The notes under the pieces: model-generated
The model's input: only the letters and a program-made list of their open reading frames with translations
What the model was told of the DNA's origin: nothing
Database searches by the model: none
From: Acridotheres tristis
Taxonomy: Eukaryota > Chordata > Aves > Passeriformes > Sturnidae
Assembly: GCA_037013685.1 (NCBI GenBank)
Contig: CM072888.1
Coordinates: 2,523,034-2,587,033, forward strand
Direction: 5' to 3'
Length of the DNA stretch: 64,000 nt
Program-made: the position numbers and the translations under genes
Part shown: positions 1-13,515 of the stretch, piece by piece
Layout: every line of letters begins with the position of its first letter
Position numbering within the stretch: position 1 is the stretch's first letter

Positions 1-2994
1 AAAATAAAAGAAATAGTTTCTGAGACTTCACAAGTTGCAGAAACAGGTCGCTTGGAGGATTTTTGTCAGTATTTGCAGGGCAGGTATTAAAGAAAGTTAC
101 TTTAAAGTATCCCTTTGAACAGCAGATCTGTGGAATGATTCGCTTCCAGCTCACTTTTGCTGGAGTTCAGAGAAACAAATTGATTTTCCCCCCTATTTTT
201 AATTCTATTTTAGTTTTGAAACACTGGTAATTATTCAGCCTTTATTTCATGTCACGCGCTGCTAACCCTGGATTTGTTTGGGGGTTTTACTGTTGTTTTT
301 AGCAAACAGAAGGTGTCAAACCCAAACTAGGTTTCATAACAAAGCCATTACATAACTGCCCAATTAGCAGCTCGTTCAGTGCTATTAATAGCAGCTCCAC
401 ATCCAACCCGCTTTGTGTAGTGCTACAATAACTGGCAAGAGGACGCTTCTCATTAGTTATTCATTCTCAGAGGAAAATAAATGAACTTGGTGGAGATTTA
501 TGAGATGCAGAGTAACATGCTGATTATTAGCTGCCTCTTCCACTGCTCTCTGCTTTTCCTGACTCCCAGGAGATGTTCAGCCCCAAGAACTACCCCTTCA
601 AGCCTGTGTGGACATCCTGTGTGCATCCCAGACAGAAACACAGCTCCCACCAAGGTGGGCTCAAAGCCAGGAACCCCCTGAAGTCTTTTTCTTTGGAACA
701 GTCGGTAATTTGGCTGGCACGCTGTAATTAACTGTCCAGTGACAGTGATGTTTCACCCCACAGCTGGCTGCCCTGCTCCTCCATTTCAGCTGTTTTGGGC
801 TGGGCGTTGGTCACGCTGTGACCACTGGAGCACAGACAAATACCCAGAGCAGTCTGAACAGTCTTTTGAAAGAAATTTTTTATATTGGAGTTTTGATCAT
901 TTTAAGTCACTTGAGCTGCTGACCACATAATCTGATCCAGAATTTCTTGTAACTTTCTGCACAATACCTTTTTTCCAAAGAGAGATCAAATCTGTTTTCT
1001 ATTTTTAAAATAGGCTGCTTTAGGTGTTGTGGCATATGAGCTGGTTTGATTTCACATTCCTCTGTTCCTGAACTCCAACGTGGAAATAAAGAATTTGTAA
1101 AGAGATTTTCTGTGGCCTGATGACAACTTTATATTCTTTACCACAGTGACTTCCTTTAATAGTGGATCTCTCATCTGATAAAAACATGTGTCAAATCTCT
1201 CTCTATATATATATATCTACACATGTTCCTAAAATAATTTCTTCCCCTGAGGTCCATATTCTCTTCTCCCTGGGTACCTCCACTTCTCCTGCATTCCAGA
1301 CTGGTTCAGGTTTTACCTCTCTTCACCATATCATGCTTCCCATCAGCTGCTGTCTATGGGGATACCAGAGTCTCTTGCACTCCTTTCCCCTAGGCACAAG
1401 TCGCTTCAGAATTAAGGATTTACTTACACCAGTACAAAATGAGCTCATAATTAAAGGGTCTGACTGAATATTGATTCAGGTTTCTGTTCCTGCATTGCTT
1501 CCTTGTTGACATAGTTGTGCTTCAGCCCTCTGTACTTGTACAGGTGTATGTCCTCCCTAGGGAAAAGCAAAAAGGAAACAAGAGGAGGGAGATTTCCAGA
1601 GTCACCTGCTTGGGTTAGCTAAAGTAGAAAAAGAGCAGGCACATTCTTTGATGGGCTTATTGAACCACACACTGTAAATCCCCAACCAGAGTTTTCCTTT
1701 GGTTTGTCATTTCATTTCTTCCTCCTAATCCATGCTCTCACTTTTCTCTCCTACCATAAACTATTCAATCATCCATGTAAAATGTAAAACTGGAATGCAA
1801 AAACTTGAAGTATAAACATTTTTTTCCTGTCCCTACATTATCTCTGGTGTTCATAAATATTTTTATTTTCTTTATTAGTATATTGTGACAATATACTAAA
1901 TTTTTATGTTCACATATTAATCATCCATTTCAGTGAGATTCATTATATATTTTGTCCTTTCTTACACATTTTTATACCTGCAGGATACACAAAGAGCCCT
2001 ACACTGCTCATGTACAATGATGGTGCTATTCATAATCCAGGTGGTCTCTCCACTTTTTCCATTTGTGTCTAATTCAGCATGAAGAAAGTCTTGGGCTGCT
2101 GGTTGGAAAGTGGAGAAAAAAATGATTGGACTTGAGATTCCAGCACTTTTTATTCTTTCACACTGAAAGGAAGTATGTTCTTTAGTACTGCAGTATGTAA
2201 GAATGGCAAGCTGGAAAACTGGTAATGCCATTAAAGGAATGCTACACTTTGGTTTGTAAAGGAGACCAAGCTTACTTGTGGCACAAAATTACCTCTTTGC
2301 CTTCCTCCAGAACAGGACTAAATGCTGCTCCAGGGCCTGAATTCTTGCTCACCTAATTTCTGTGTGCTTGATTTCAGAACTAGGTAGAAAACAGCAATCA
2401 ATTTTTCTTTCTGAAAACACTTTCAAATATATTTTGATTTTGACAGATTTTATAGAAAAACGGGAGGAAAAACTAAGTTAAAATCAAAAGAAGATTTGAA
2501 TAATAGTTTTTCAAAACTCAGTAAGACATTCAGAACTGGAACAGGCTGAACATCTCTGAATCCTGTCTGAGCTTCAAAAGAGACATTGAAAGGATTGCAT
2601 TAAATTAGGCTGCTATTCTCTCACTTTGCTGAAAAAATGAGTGTCCTTTCTGTGCAGAATAACTGGGTAGGGTAAGCTTTCAGAATGGTTGGCAAAGGAC
2701 GTGGCATAGAAAAGCAGGTTTCCCCTCCAACCCCACGAACCAGTTCACCTTTGGTGTGGATCTGTCTGGTGAAAGCCTTACAGAAAGATGACTGTGACCT
2801 ATTTTGTTTCATAGCAAATGTGGCTCTAATGCTCAGATAAAGATTTCTGTATTTCCTGAGTGCTCAAAGCTACTTACATGGGAGAAGATTGCTTGGTAAG
2901 TAAGGATTTGTAGGATCCAAAGAGCCTAAGAAACACAGGGCTGTGTCAAACCATTGGTTTTGACCCCTCCAGCCCCAGTGTCTCCCAGCAGAAG
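1..2994. other. Non-coding flank, no gene seen
   Basis: AT-rich single-copy-looking DNA. Short open frames (63-101 codons) have no recognisable domain and lack splice or codon evidence. If bird synteny follows mammals, this lies between CAMK2D and ARSJ. Confidence 0.6.
1203..1217 (+). repeat. Short (TA)n microsatellite
   Basis: CTATATATATATATCTAC; seven TA units. Confidence 0.8.
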
Positions 2995-3206
2995 GACATG
3001 CCAAGCACGAAGAAATTGTTTCCTGGGAGGGTGGTGAGGCCTTGGCACAGGCTGTCCAGAGAAGCTGTGGCTGCCCCATCCCTAGAAGTGTCCAAGGCCA
3101 GGTTGAACAAGGCTTGGAGCAGCCTGGTCTATGGTCCCTGCTCATGTCAAGGGGTGGGAACAAGCTGAGCTGTCCCTCCAGCCCCAGGCAATCTGTGATT
3201 CCATGT
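2995..3206 (+). mobile_element. CR1 LINE, 3' fragment
   Basis: It contains the characteristic CR1 3' sequence: GAAATTGTTTCCTGGGAGGG, then CACAGGCTGTCCAGAGAAGC and the CCCATCCCTAGAAGTGTCCA segment, ending in a decayed version of the TTCTGTGATTCCATG tail. It is 5'-truncated as usual for CR1. The open frames of 60-133 codons here come from this repeat. Confidence 0.9.
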
Positions 3207-6200
3207 GCACAGAAAGGCTTGGCCTACCCTCCCCAGACAAAGTCCTCCCTGCACAGTGGGGTGTGTGCCAGACCCCACTCTGGGCTCAGCACTGAAGCTG
3301 CAGGAGCTGGGCTGCCCCTCAGCCAGCAGCAGGGCAGCACCGTGTCCTGCACGTCCCAGAGGCACCACAGGAGCTTCCTGGAACTCCTGACTCTGGCTTT
3401 ATGTGATCTGTACACAGCATCAATACAATTCAGACACAATTAAAAAAATATCAAACCATCCAAGCAGCTTTTCATCTGACAAAACTCTAAGTGAAGGATT
3501 AATATGCCCTGAGAGATTCAGAGAGATAAAAGCTTTGTGTTTAGTTCAACAGCCCTGCCAAAGGGCTCAGAAAGCTGTTTCCCAAGTGTTAAGATATAGC
3601 CCTCATCAGCATTTGTAATTTAGCATCCTTGGAAATAGAAACAACAATAGCTCATGCATAAATTCACTCATCATCGTAAGAAAAATGAGTTTATCCATGA
3701 TGTAAGATTTCTTCTTAACTTCAGGTTGTGGAGACAGGATTCTGGTTGTATTGTTTCTCTCATCAACTTCCCAAACTCAGCTGAAAAATAACAAGACATC
3801 TACTTGACCTTGAAACCTCTGGTTAGAGGAAAAGATATTGTCTAGATGATTAAAGTGAAGTGGTTCTATGCAGTTCTCTGCTCTACCTGCAGCCAAGCTT
3901 TACTCATTTCTTTAAAAAAAAAGATTAAAAAGATTAAAATCATCTACTAACAGTAATTGAGGTTTTACCAATTATGCCCATTTTCAGAAGCCCCTAGAAA
4001 CGTTACAAGTTTCTGGTGTGAAAAAAACACGTGGTTGAGACGCTTTGTCACAGTGTGTTTTTCTTAATAAGTAGGATTGAGTATCGGTCCCAAACATTTC
4101 TCCTCAGTAGAGACCATTTGCTCTGCCTTTCAGACTCTCTTTTTTTTAAGGTAGATGAATATGTTTAATAACTGAACTACTGGTAATGGAGTTATCTCCT
4201 GTGTCTCTATAAAAGGAAAGCATATGCTTTTATAGAAATTATTTATGAGCAAATGCCACAGTTGAAGTTATGGGCATTATAAATAATGCCTGTCAGCTGA
4301 AATCTTTCTCAAGTTGAAAATTTAGGTTACACTAAGTTAAGTGAATGCAATAACAAGGAACTGGGGAGATTCAAGGTAGAAGCACCTCCTCATGTGCATA
4401 ATGATTGAACAGGAGGCAAACTGTTCAAGAAATGAATGTTTATCTTCTGCTGCTCCTGAGACACGAGCAGCTGCTCTTCTCAGAGATGTTCTCAGCGTGC
4501 CCAAGGTGCTGGGCCAGCTCAGAGGTGCCTGCATGCACAGGAATGGGCTGGTGTTTGCAGGGTCACAGGCACAGGCACCTATTGAACCCCTGCCTGTGAC
4601 AGCCCTGACACTGTTTAATGCTGCCAGCAGGCAATGAGTTCACCCCAAGAAGCTGCTGGTTTAGGGGAGCCTGGGCTCAGTTCTGCCTGGCATTAATTGC
4701 TGGCCTTCCAGGCCTTCTGGAGAGATTACCTGAGAGCTTGGTAACTACCTGGATATCATTAAAACTGAAGAGGTCGTTTCGGAAAATATCAATAGAGAAT
4801 ACAAGGATTCCCACAGGAAATCCTGGATCAGAGAAAATGCCTTGGCTTGCCATCCTATCTTTAATTAATTTACAAATACATGTGCCTAACTGAGCATTTG
4901 CTAGTTCACTTCTTTTTAAACAGATTGGTAGGAACAGAAAGGGCTGAATCTACGAAATTGCAATGTGAATGACAACATTTGAGGCAACAGAAAATCTCAG
5001 CAAGGAATTTACGAGCTACTTGGTTTTCTTTCCCATATTTTTACTCGAATCCTTTGCAGGTCAGCCTGCCTACAGGCCTTGTCTTTGTTGTAAGCATCCA
5101 GGAATAGAACATACAGGACCAGAAGGATGTTTCTGGGACATATCAGCCATCTATACTCGCCTTCATCTGCTAATCAGATTAAAATTCTACTCCAAGCCAA
5201 TACAACATCATCAGTTAGAAAACTTTGCTTCAGAGCCAGCCCACACATACCCATTTTCAGCTTGGAGCCATTTGTTCAGCTCCAGTGTTATCCTTTAATT
5301 TCCATTAAGCTTGTCCCCAAATGCTGTTAATACCATTTCTGTGTTCAGAGTGCAGCTGCACCCTCTCTCAGTCATTGGTTTCAGGCTCTGATCAGAAGAC
5401 AGGTTTTTGTTTTCCCTGTCATCCTTGAATGGCTGATCAGAGCTGTTCAGATCAGGCTGTTCCACCCCCTGGCAGCTTTTCAGATTGGATTTTCTCTTCC
5501 TTAAATATGGTAAAGCCAAATTCTACGCATTACTTACAATTACTGTCTAAATCTGATTATAATTATTATTTGGGGGATATCTCATCAGCCCTCCTCTATG
5601 CCTGCTTAAAATAGCAAAAAAAAATATTATATCTACTGTGATAAATTCTGGCACCACAAGTCTCATTTAACTATGTAAGACAATGTCAAGCCCATCTCTT
5701 AAACAGTTGTTTCCAAGTGACAAGGAAACTAGATGCTCAGACATCCAACTAGAGACAGCCAAGATTTAACCGGGATTTTATCCAAAAGAGGAGACTCCCT
5801 CCCTCTCCATGAGAGAAGAGAAAGTTTGAGTTGGACCATTAGTTGAGTAGAGTATACCAGCTTTTTGATTTATCAACGTTTTTCCTCTTACCTGTGTGCA
5901 TTTGTGAACACTGATAGAAATAATTTGTTTCTGTGGGGAACAGCTGTGTTTCTGTCCCTTTGTGTTTAAGAACAATGCACTCTACATAGTGTATTTTGCA
6001 TTAGCAAACTTGCAGAGCACTCCACTGCATACATATTGCACATATATACATTGATATATATCATACTGCTCTATTTCCTAACTAATCATTTCTTAAGAAC
6101 AGTCTCAAGATTCTCTGTGCAGCTCATGAAAGCCCCAAATCCCATTTTTCCCTGACTTTAGCAGCACATTACTGTGTTTCCAGGGGAGATATATGTGAGT

Positions 6201-9200
6201 TACCAGGTCTGATTGTGCAGTAATAGCTGCCCAGGGATTTACAACCTTTGCTATCTTCTTGTTACAAAGGAACCTGCCAAATATGAGCTTTTCTTTCAGG
6301 AAAAACAATAAGCCATGCACAATGAAATCATGGATTATTACTATTTCAGAACTTCTCCGAAGTTTTGGCAGGGTTGCTCTGGACTCCCACAGAACCTCTC
6401 CTGACAGCTGGCACCCCATAAATATCAGGGTCAAGAGCAATTTCTGCTTATAATTGTCCAAAGGAATTCATTTCTGGTTCCTTTCATGATGTCATTGGCA
6501 TTGTGAAAAATAATTACTGAGGTTAGAATGTCTCTCAGTGACCTGTCTTGCCATAAAATTGCTGTGAAATTGCTTACTCACAGTCACCACAACCCCCCCA
6601 GGGCTGGTATCTGTGACCTGCCCACTGCCTGATTGCAACTATTAGTCTGGAAGGTTGGATGGTTCAGGGAAGATTATGATAAATTCTCTGCATTGATCTC
6701 AGATTGAGAGGAGAAATGCCACTTCTTCATTTGGAGATTGATCACTGGAAATCATTTTCAAACACTACTGACTGTTCATGAGGTGAAAACAATTGTTAGT
6801 TCCTTGCAGCAACAGAGCTTTCTTGTTTAAAATGAACATCATCGTTCAGAAATAACTCCCAAATGATCATCTCATTTCCTTTCCCCAAAAAGGTATTAAA
6901 TGTGATCAGTGTGCTCATACAGGGAAACAAATAAATGGTAGAAAATTAGTTCACTGCACATATCAACTGACTAATGGGAGTTCTGAAGGCAGTGAAGAGA
7001 TGCACAAGCCCAGTTTGCTTCCATGGCTTTATTTCAGGATCCTAATAGAAATCCTCCCTGTCCCACAGGAAAAGAGGAAATCTGTAAGTGGCTGTGTAAA
7101 AAGTTTTAAGGTATCTTGGATAATTCTCATGTTGAGGTGAGCCAAGGGCACATTGGTAAGGAGACCCTTGGAACTGACACAGAATGGAAAAGTAAAAACA
7201 GGAAAAAGAAGACAAAAATTACTTAGCAGGAGTCAAGATGGCAAGAGAAATGTCAAGGAGCTGCTCAACAAAAGCAAAGATGTAATATAAGTCTATTGCA
7301 GCAGATAATAAAAACATTTGGAATTTTATATTGGTTAGCCTGTATCCATCTGAGCTACCAGCCTCTGGTGGCATTTGGGGGTTGGTTTGGTTGGTTTTGT
7401 ACTTTATAAATGAAATGTTAAATCACTGCTTGGAGCCAGAAGCAAATGGGTAAAATGGAAGTAATATCAGTATATATAAAAAACATGGGTAATCATGATG
7501 ACAACAAACTGGACACTCACTGTCTTGAACGAAGCCCTACAAACTGAAACACAAAGAGGAATTGGCCCTCAGTTTCTTCAACAACAACATCCTTGAGCAC
7601 GAAATGGAGGAAGAAGTAACCACCTGTAGTTTGATGGCAGCCTCAGGCCTCTGTTGCTGAAACAGACTCAAGATTTCTACAAATTGCAGGAGAGTCCCCA
7701 AATACAAGAAGGCATTTCCAGCACTAAATAATAGTATATTTTAGTTGGTGTTTAAGAGACAGTTCCACAAGCCAAAACCAATTTTAAGGAACATGAGGTG
7801 TGAGAGAAAATGGAATTAAACTGAAGGAAGTGACAATTGAGAACTTAATAAAAACAGAGTAGATGCCCCCAAAACCACAAGCTTGGGCTAAAAAAAAGAG
7901 AACTGCAGGTTAAAAAGCAGCCTGTCTTTGAAGGAAATGAAAGCCACAGTAGAGCAAGATAAATATTGCTGTTTTCATTTCCTTGCCCTGTTTAACAGCA
8001 TTCCCTTCATTCTCAGGCATGGGCTAAGAGAAGAAGGAAAAGGTGATAGCAGGGACTATAAATGAAAACTTGCCCTTTAAAGAAGGGGAAGCAAAAGGCA
8101 TGAAAAGATTCATTTGGCAAGAAGAGCTGAAACATCAAGAGCTTTTCCAATGTACCTTTGGTCCCCATGCTGTCCATGGCAGCTTTGGAGCAGTTTGGGA
8201 AGCAGGACCAAGTGCATCACTCTCACCACCCCAAAAGCACTTGGTTTCAGGAGTTTTGTGTTTGGCAAGATGAGAAGTTGTGAAATGTCAAGGGCAGGTT
8301 GTACATGAAAAAGCAAAGGATAGCTGCCTTCCTCTACAATAAGTAAAAATGAAAATGGCATTTTGAATTTGGAAAAGTATAGACAATTTCAGTAAATGCA
8401 GCTGTTGGGGAAAAAGGCCCAGGGCCTGTTTTGAGCTTATTGATGCCAATGATAGGTTTGAGAGTCTGACAATTGGGTAAAGATGCTTCTTTTTAGATAA
8501 AATATTACAGTGATGCCACAGGGTGACCTTCAAAAATACCTTCTTTCCAGAAAGAGCCGTAAAGGGCTTTCTGGTCTGCCAGTCTCAAGGACAAGTTTAG
8601 CAAGAACACACAGCACACAGGGCTTGGCCCAGGCTCCTTCCTCTTGCCTGAGTCAATTACACATAAATTAAATTGTGCTCCTATGTTCTCCTCGTCTCCT
8701 CTCACAGCCTTTCATCAAACAGGCATTTAAAACAAGCATTTCCTTCCCCCATCACTTGCTAACGTTGTCAGCCCAAGGTGAGAGTGGATTCAGAGACAGA
8801 AAAGCACGGAGCAGGATCCCAAGGCTGCCCATTCCTTTGGAACCTGATGCTTTATTTCAGCAGCTCCTCTGGGTCCCACTCTTTCAAAGCTTGACATTTC
8901 TTGCCAGCTCAGAGGCTCCAGTTTCAATGTTTTCTTTACGGTAACTCCTGGCTGTACCAAGCCAAAAGTACATATTTTTCAGCATAGATAAATCCCTTTC
9001 ACTAACATCTGAGAATAAGACAAATGCATGAGCATTCACTACATCTTACTATGACATGGACAGAAACAAGGCAGCCAAGGCAATAAATTCCATGAGAAAG
9101 GCTTCTCCCAGGTGACCAGCAGGAAGTAAATGAATAAAGGTACATATGTTAGGCGAGGCAGACTCTACAGCAAGACATGTAGAAGGGAGGGAGAGAATAA

Positions 9201-12200
9201 ATCTTTCCTTTATTCTCAGTGGAACTGTATTAATCTTGCTTCAATTAGGCTTTTCTTACCTATTCCTTTTCTCCAGTGGGCAACAAAATAAAATCCATAG
9301 GAAGGATGGAAAGAGGTGAGCCACAGCCGAGGCAGAATGTTCCCTTTGGGTGTCTGGAGAAAAACCACCTTTCATTTTCACTCCCATGGGGTACAGAGTG
9401 TATTTCATGTATAGTAACAAAAAGACACAGTCACCTCTTATGGCCAGGGTGCCTGCTGCACTCCTACACACAGAGAAGTTCCTGTGCCTTAGGTGTGTGG
9501 GAAGTGGGGATTTGGAGGGGACCTTCACAGCATAACCTTCAGATGTGACAGTGTTGAGGCATGTTAATCATCTCCTATGAGCAACTGACACAGCATGCAG
9601 AAACAAGCACAGAAATTATTCACAGCTTTCTTACCCAAAGGCTGTTCACATTTGTTGAAAGCACAATCTGCTGCAGTCAGTGAGATCTACCTCCTCTATT
9701 TCTGCCCCAAAAAATGAGTACTTATCTCTTCATCTGCCTATGCATCACCTTCTGATGTACCACAGCACCACAAATCCCTACAACCAGCACTGGACTAACA
9801 CAACGTTCCCACCAGGTAGGACCCAGCTAAGTGGGACTTTGCTTCCTCATCATGACACATCCCCAGGGGAAGCCTCCCAGCGAACTGTCCCCAGCCCTGA
9901 CTGACCAGCTATTCCCTTCTGCCTTGCTTTGCCATTCCCACAGCCCTTCCTGATCAGAGCTCTGTGGTGGTCCCAGACTTCCCTTCTCACTGCCCACCCA
10001 TTGCATGGCAAGACTCCTTCCCAGGGACACCCTCTTGGACCCAGCACTCTGCACTTCTCCAGCTTTGACTCAGAGCTTGAGCTCTTCTCGTGCTCCATGT
10101 TTTCCCAGTGGCCAGCACAACAGGGAGCTCTTGGGTGACCTTCTCGTGGTCCTTTCCCTGTCCTTTGCTTATATAATGTGTATGACTCATTAATATGAAG
10201 TCGCCCGTGACATGGAACATCTGGGCCTGTTTTTGAATTTCTCCTTCCTCTGTGAAGTTGTCAAGTCAGCTTTGGGATATTTTGTCTAAACTTGATCCTT
10301 ATAAAGTTGATGTAATTAAGATGGGAAATCCTTTCCAATTTCATCTTTAGGGGGATAATCCCATGTTGCTGTATGCTATTTCCTCATTGGATGTCTGTGT
10401 TAGGAGAACCCTTTTCTTCCTAGTTGTGTCTCCCCTGTAGTTTTGGAACAGATAATCCCTGGCTCATTAACACTTTCTGTGGCCCTGTTCAGCTCCTCTT
10501 ACCTTGCATTCCTCAGCAATTTTTTCCCCTACGTATGTTCCCTTGAAAGGTTCCTCCATCTGTTCGGTATTTAATGTTTGGATGAGCCTCTGATTCTTGG
10601 TGGATGTGGCCCTTTCCACAGAGGGCATTATCTGTTTTGCCTTTTAAAATGTACCAGATTTGTAAATTTGAGGGTAATGATTTACAGCCCAACTGTTCCT
10701 AATTCTCTCATTACTAGTCAAACAAGGACTTCTACCAAATGTCAGATAACAGATGGTGAAGAGAAATTTTATTTCCAGTCCTTCCTAGACTAACATTTGA
10801 GGTAGTATGGAAAAAGGGAGGAGAGGGCAGAGCTGGACACAGATTCTAAACATATTTGGGTTTAATCAGCATTTGAAACCTTCTCCTATTTTGGTCAAAA
10901 TTTCTTACTTTCAAATCTGACTCAAAATTGATCAACTATTTGCTACTCTATAAAGATATTCTGTTTTTGTTTTTTAGATGTAGTGATGTCACAACACAAT
11001 CTCTAAGTTTTAATAACAATAAAAAACCCAAACAAGCTATATTGTAACAAATGTATTTATGTTTTTTCTTAGCATAAATTACTGTTACTACAATTGTAGC
11101 AAAACGGAGATAAACAGCTGAAAAATGCCTGTGGGATACTCTTCATAATCCAAGATTTGATGTAAAGTCTAGAAACTTGAATATTAAACACTGAATCCTG
11201 TAAAAGACAACTAGTACTTATATTACAGCTATACTAAAGGACATATATCTTTGTCTGTTTTAGATTATTGCATGGCTGGTAATTCTTACCCATTGGGAAA
11301 TCTTTATAACCAACTTCACAATTTTCAGTCTTCAACAAGATCTTTTTTAATCTTCTTAGGAATTTTATTTCAATATACACTGGGTTATACTATTTTTTTT
11401 TACTTTGAAACTAGCTATATATTTTAAGGGGAATTAAAGTAATTAATAATGATAATACCCATAACAATCTGATCATATAGTGGAAGGTGTCTTAATGTAC
11501 ATATTTTTCTATCACAAAAAAAAATTGTATGTAGACAAAAAGAAGAAGAAAACTCTAAAGAAAATCCTATCTAAGAAATGCACATTACTGCCATGTCAGG
11601 AGCCACAAGATTCCAAGAGTACCTGAAATTCCCTGGGCAGCTGTGAACCAAGACTGGCTCGGTTACTCATCTGACTTTTCCGATGCATTTGCTGAGTTGT
11701 TGTGTTTAGGGAATGAGGAAAATGTTTGATTTACTCTTGGAGTTAGTGCTGAAGGTTTCAGTGTGTGTTCTCATTTTTACAGCAAAACTCTCTGGTGACT
11801 TCGAGGTACCCACCTTTTGCCTGTCTCCAATGCATATCCCTCAGGAGAAAAGAAAATGTTCTGTCTCATTTTTGGGCAAACCATGGCAGTATCTCCTTCC
11901 CTTTAGTGTCAATGTCAGTCCCTTCTTTGCTACCTGGATGGGAAAGATTTAAAATTTGTTCAAGTAATTTAAACAACAGCAGCAATTTTTCATCTTTGCC
12001 AGCTGCCTCAGCCCAAGTGTCTCCTGTTTTCCACCAAACCCTTGTGCTCTCCCTGCATCCCTCTCCCAGGCTGGCAGATGCTGAGCCTGCATGTCAGCCC
12101 TCCAGGGTCAGAGCCATGAATTCTTCCTCAAAACCTCAGCCAGCACCATTCCCCCCCAGCAAAACTTCATGACTTTACACAGGAATCCAAACTCAAATGA

Positions 12201-12825
12201 GGCCCCTCACAAAAAGCAGTTGCAGTTTACTCATCCTTGCTCGACCTCAGCCTCCTGCAGGCACAGCAGAGCTCTTTAAAATCCATGTATTCCATGGGTG
12301 GTGCTCGTGGCATCTCCCTGACACATGAAAGGCTCTGGAGGAAAAGCCAGCCCTGAACAACCATTTTATGTGACCACCTTCTAGTGAGTGGATCAGTGAC
12401 CAAAAAGGGAATGCTTTCCTGCTCGACTAAGGCAGACAAAAATAGCAAGATTGAGTAAAACAAGTGAAACTGCTGGGAAATCCACGGCCTGAATGGTCTG
12501 TGCTCTGTTCTTGGTGACAATGGGGAATTCAGTTTCTAGCATTTGGCACATACCAAGAGGAGTGGGAGAATTGTGGTTTGTGTGTGTTGTCAGCTTTTAT
12601 GGACTGGGGCAAAGCTGAAGATATGGTAGACAGCACTGGGTAAGTAAAGAGATATGAGTTGGTTTTGTTGGTTTGGTTTGCTGGGGCTTTTTTTGCTGAA
12701 AACTCAGGTTTTAGAGCTGGTCCTGTGCTGGGTGAGAACCTGACTGACGATTTCTGTATTTGTTACCAACACAGTGTTGCTGTAAATGCTGCTCACAACA
12801 GCCTGAGTGGTGAAACAACAAAAAC
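3207..12825. other. Non-coding flank, no gene seen
   Basis: Mixed composition with no recognised repeat family. The longest frame (118 codons, minus, near 6.1-6.5 kb) has no recognisable motif. Conserved regulatory elements could be present but cannot be judged from one sequence. Confidence 0.55.
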
Positions 12826-12925
12826 CGTGGAATTGTGGAATCACTGGGGCTGGAAAAGACCTTCAAGACCATCAAGTCCAGCTGTGACCAAGCACAACCA
12901 TGGCCAAGAACACACTGAATCAATG
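12826..12925 (-). mobile_element. CR1 LINE, short 3' end
   Basis: The segment TGGAATCACTGGGGCTGGAA followed by AAGACCTTCAAGACCATCAAGTCC is the reverse complement of the CR1 3' terminus. Only about 100 bp remain. Confidence 0.8.
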
Positions 12926-13394
12926 GTATATTCTGAAAGCTGAAAGTTTACTGTGGAAGTTTGACTTGAGGAAAACATATGAACATATTTTGTGTTCATT
13001 TTTGCGATACAGATAAATATAAAACTGGGGGAAAAAAAAAGAAAGTTTGTTCTTGAAGGTTGTATGCACTGCTAATAAATAAAAATTAAATCAGATTACA
13101 AATACCAGATCCTCACACAATGAAATTCACTTTCCTTCCATTGATTTAAGCAAGTATTAAATTGATTTAAAGGCAGCTGTGTCAACTTCTATCGCCAAGG
13201 GGTTTGGTTCTGAATATCTAAGAACTTGATTTCTTCAAGTCTTTTATATTTATCACTCCCATGGTGCACAGAGAGGCTGATCATGTATCAGCAAAGTGGA
13301 ATTTGCCAGACAAGTGAACAAAACCCAGATCCCTCACCACGTGACCCTGGTTTAGATCATTTCATGTGAGGACACATATGGAAAAGGAAGTACA

Positions 13395-13515
13395 TTTTTT
13401 CATATATATATAAAAAATATTAAAATAAACATGTATTTTATATGTATGTGGAAATAAAACTATATTGATTATATGGACAACTTCTTTAATTATATATATA
13501 AAATATTAAAACGAA
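13395..13515 (+). repeat. AT-rich low-complexity tract
   Basis: Two CATATATATATAAAA-like blocks (about 13400 and 13490), each followed by AAATATTAAAA, in a very AT-rich 120 bp segment. The similarity of the two blocks (about 90 bp apart) hints at an old local duplication. Confidence 0.7.

Noticed and set aside
3042..3443. 133-codon plus frame
   Set aside because: The first half is the CR1 3' end, which is non-coding in the element; no domain follows.
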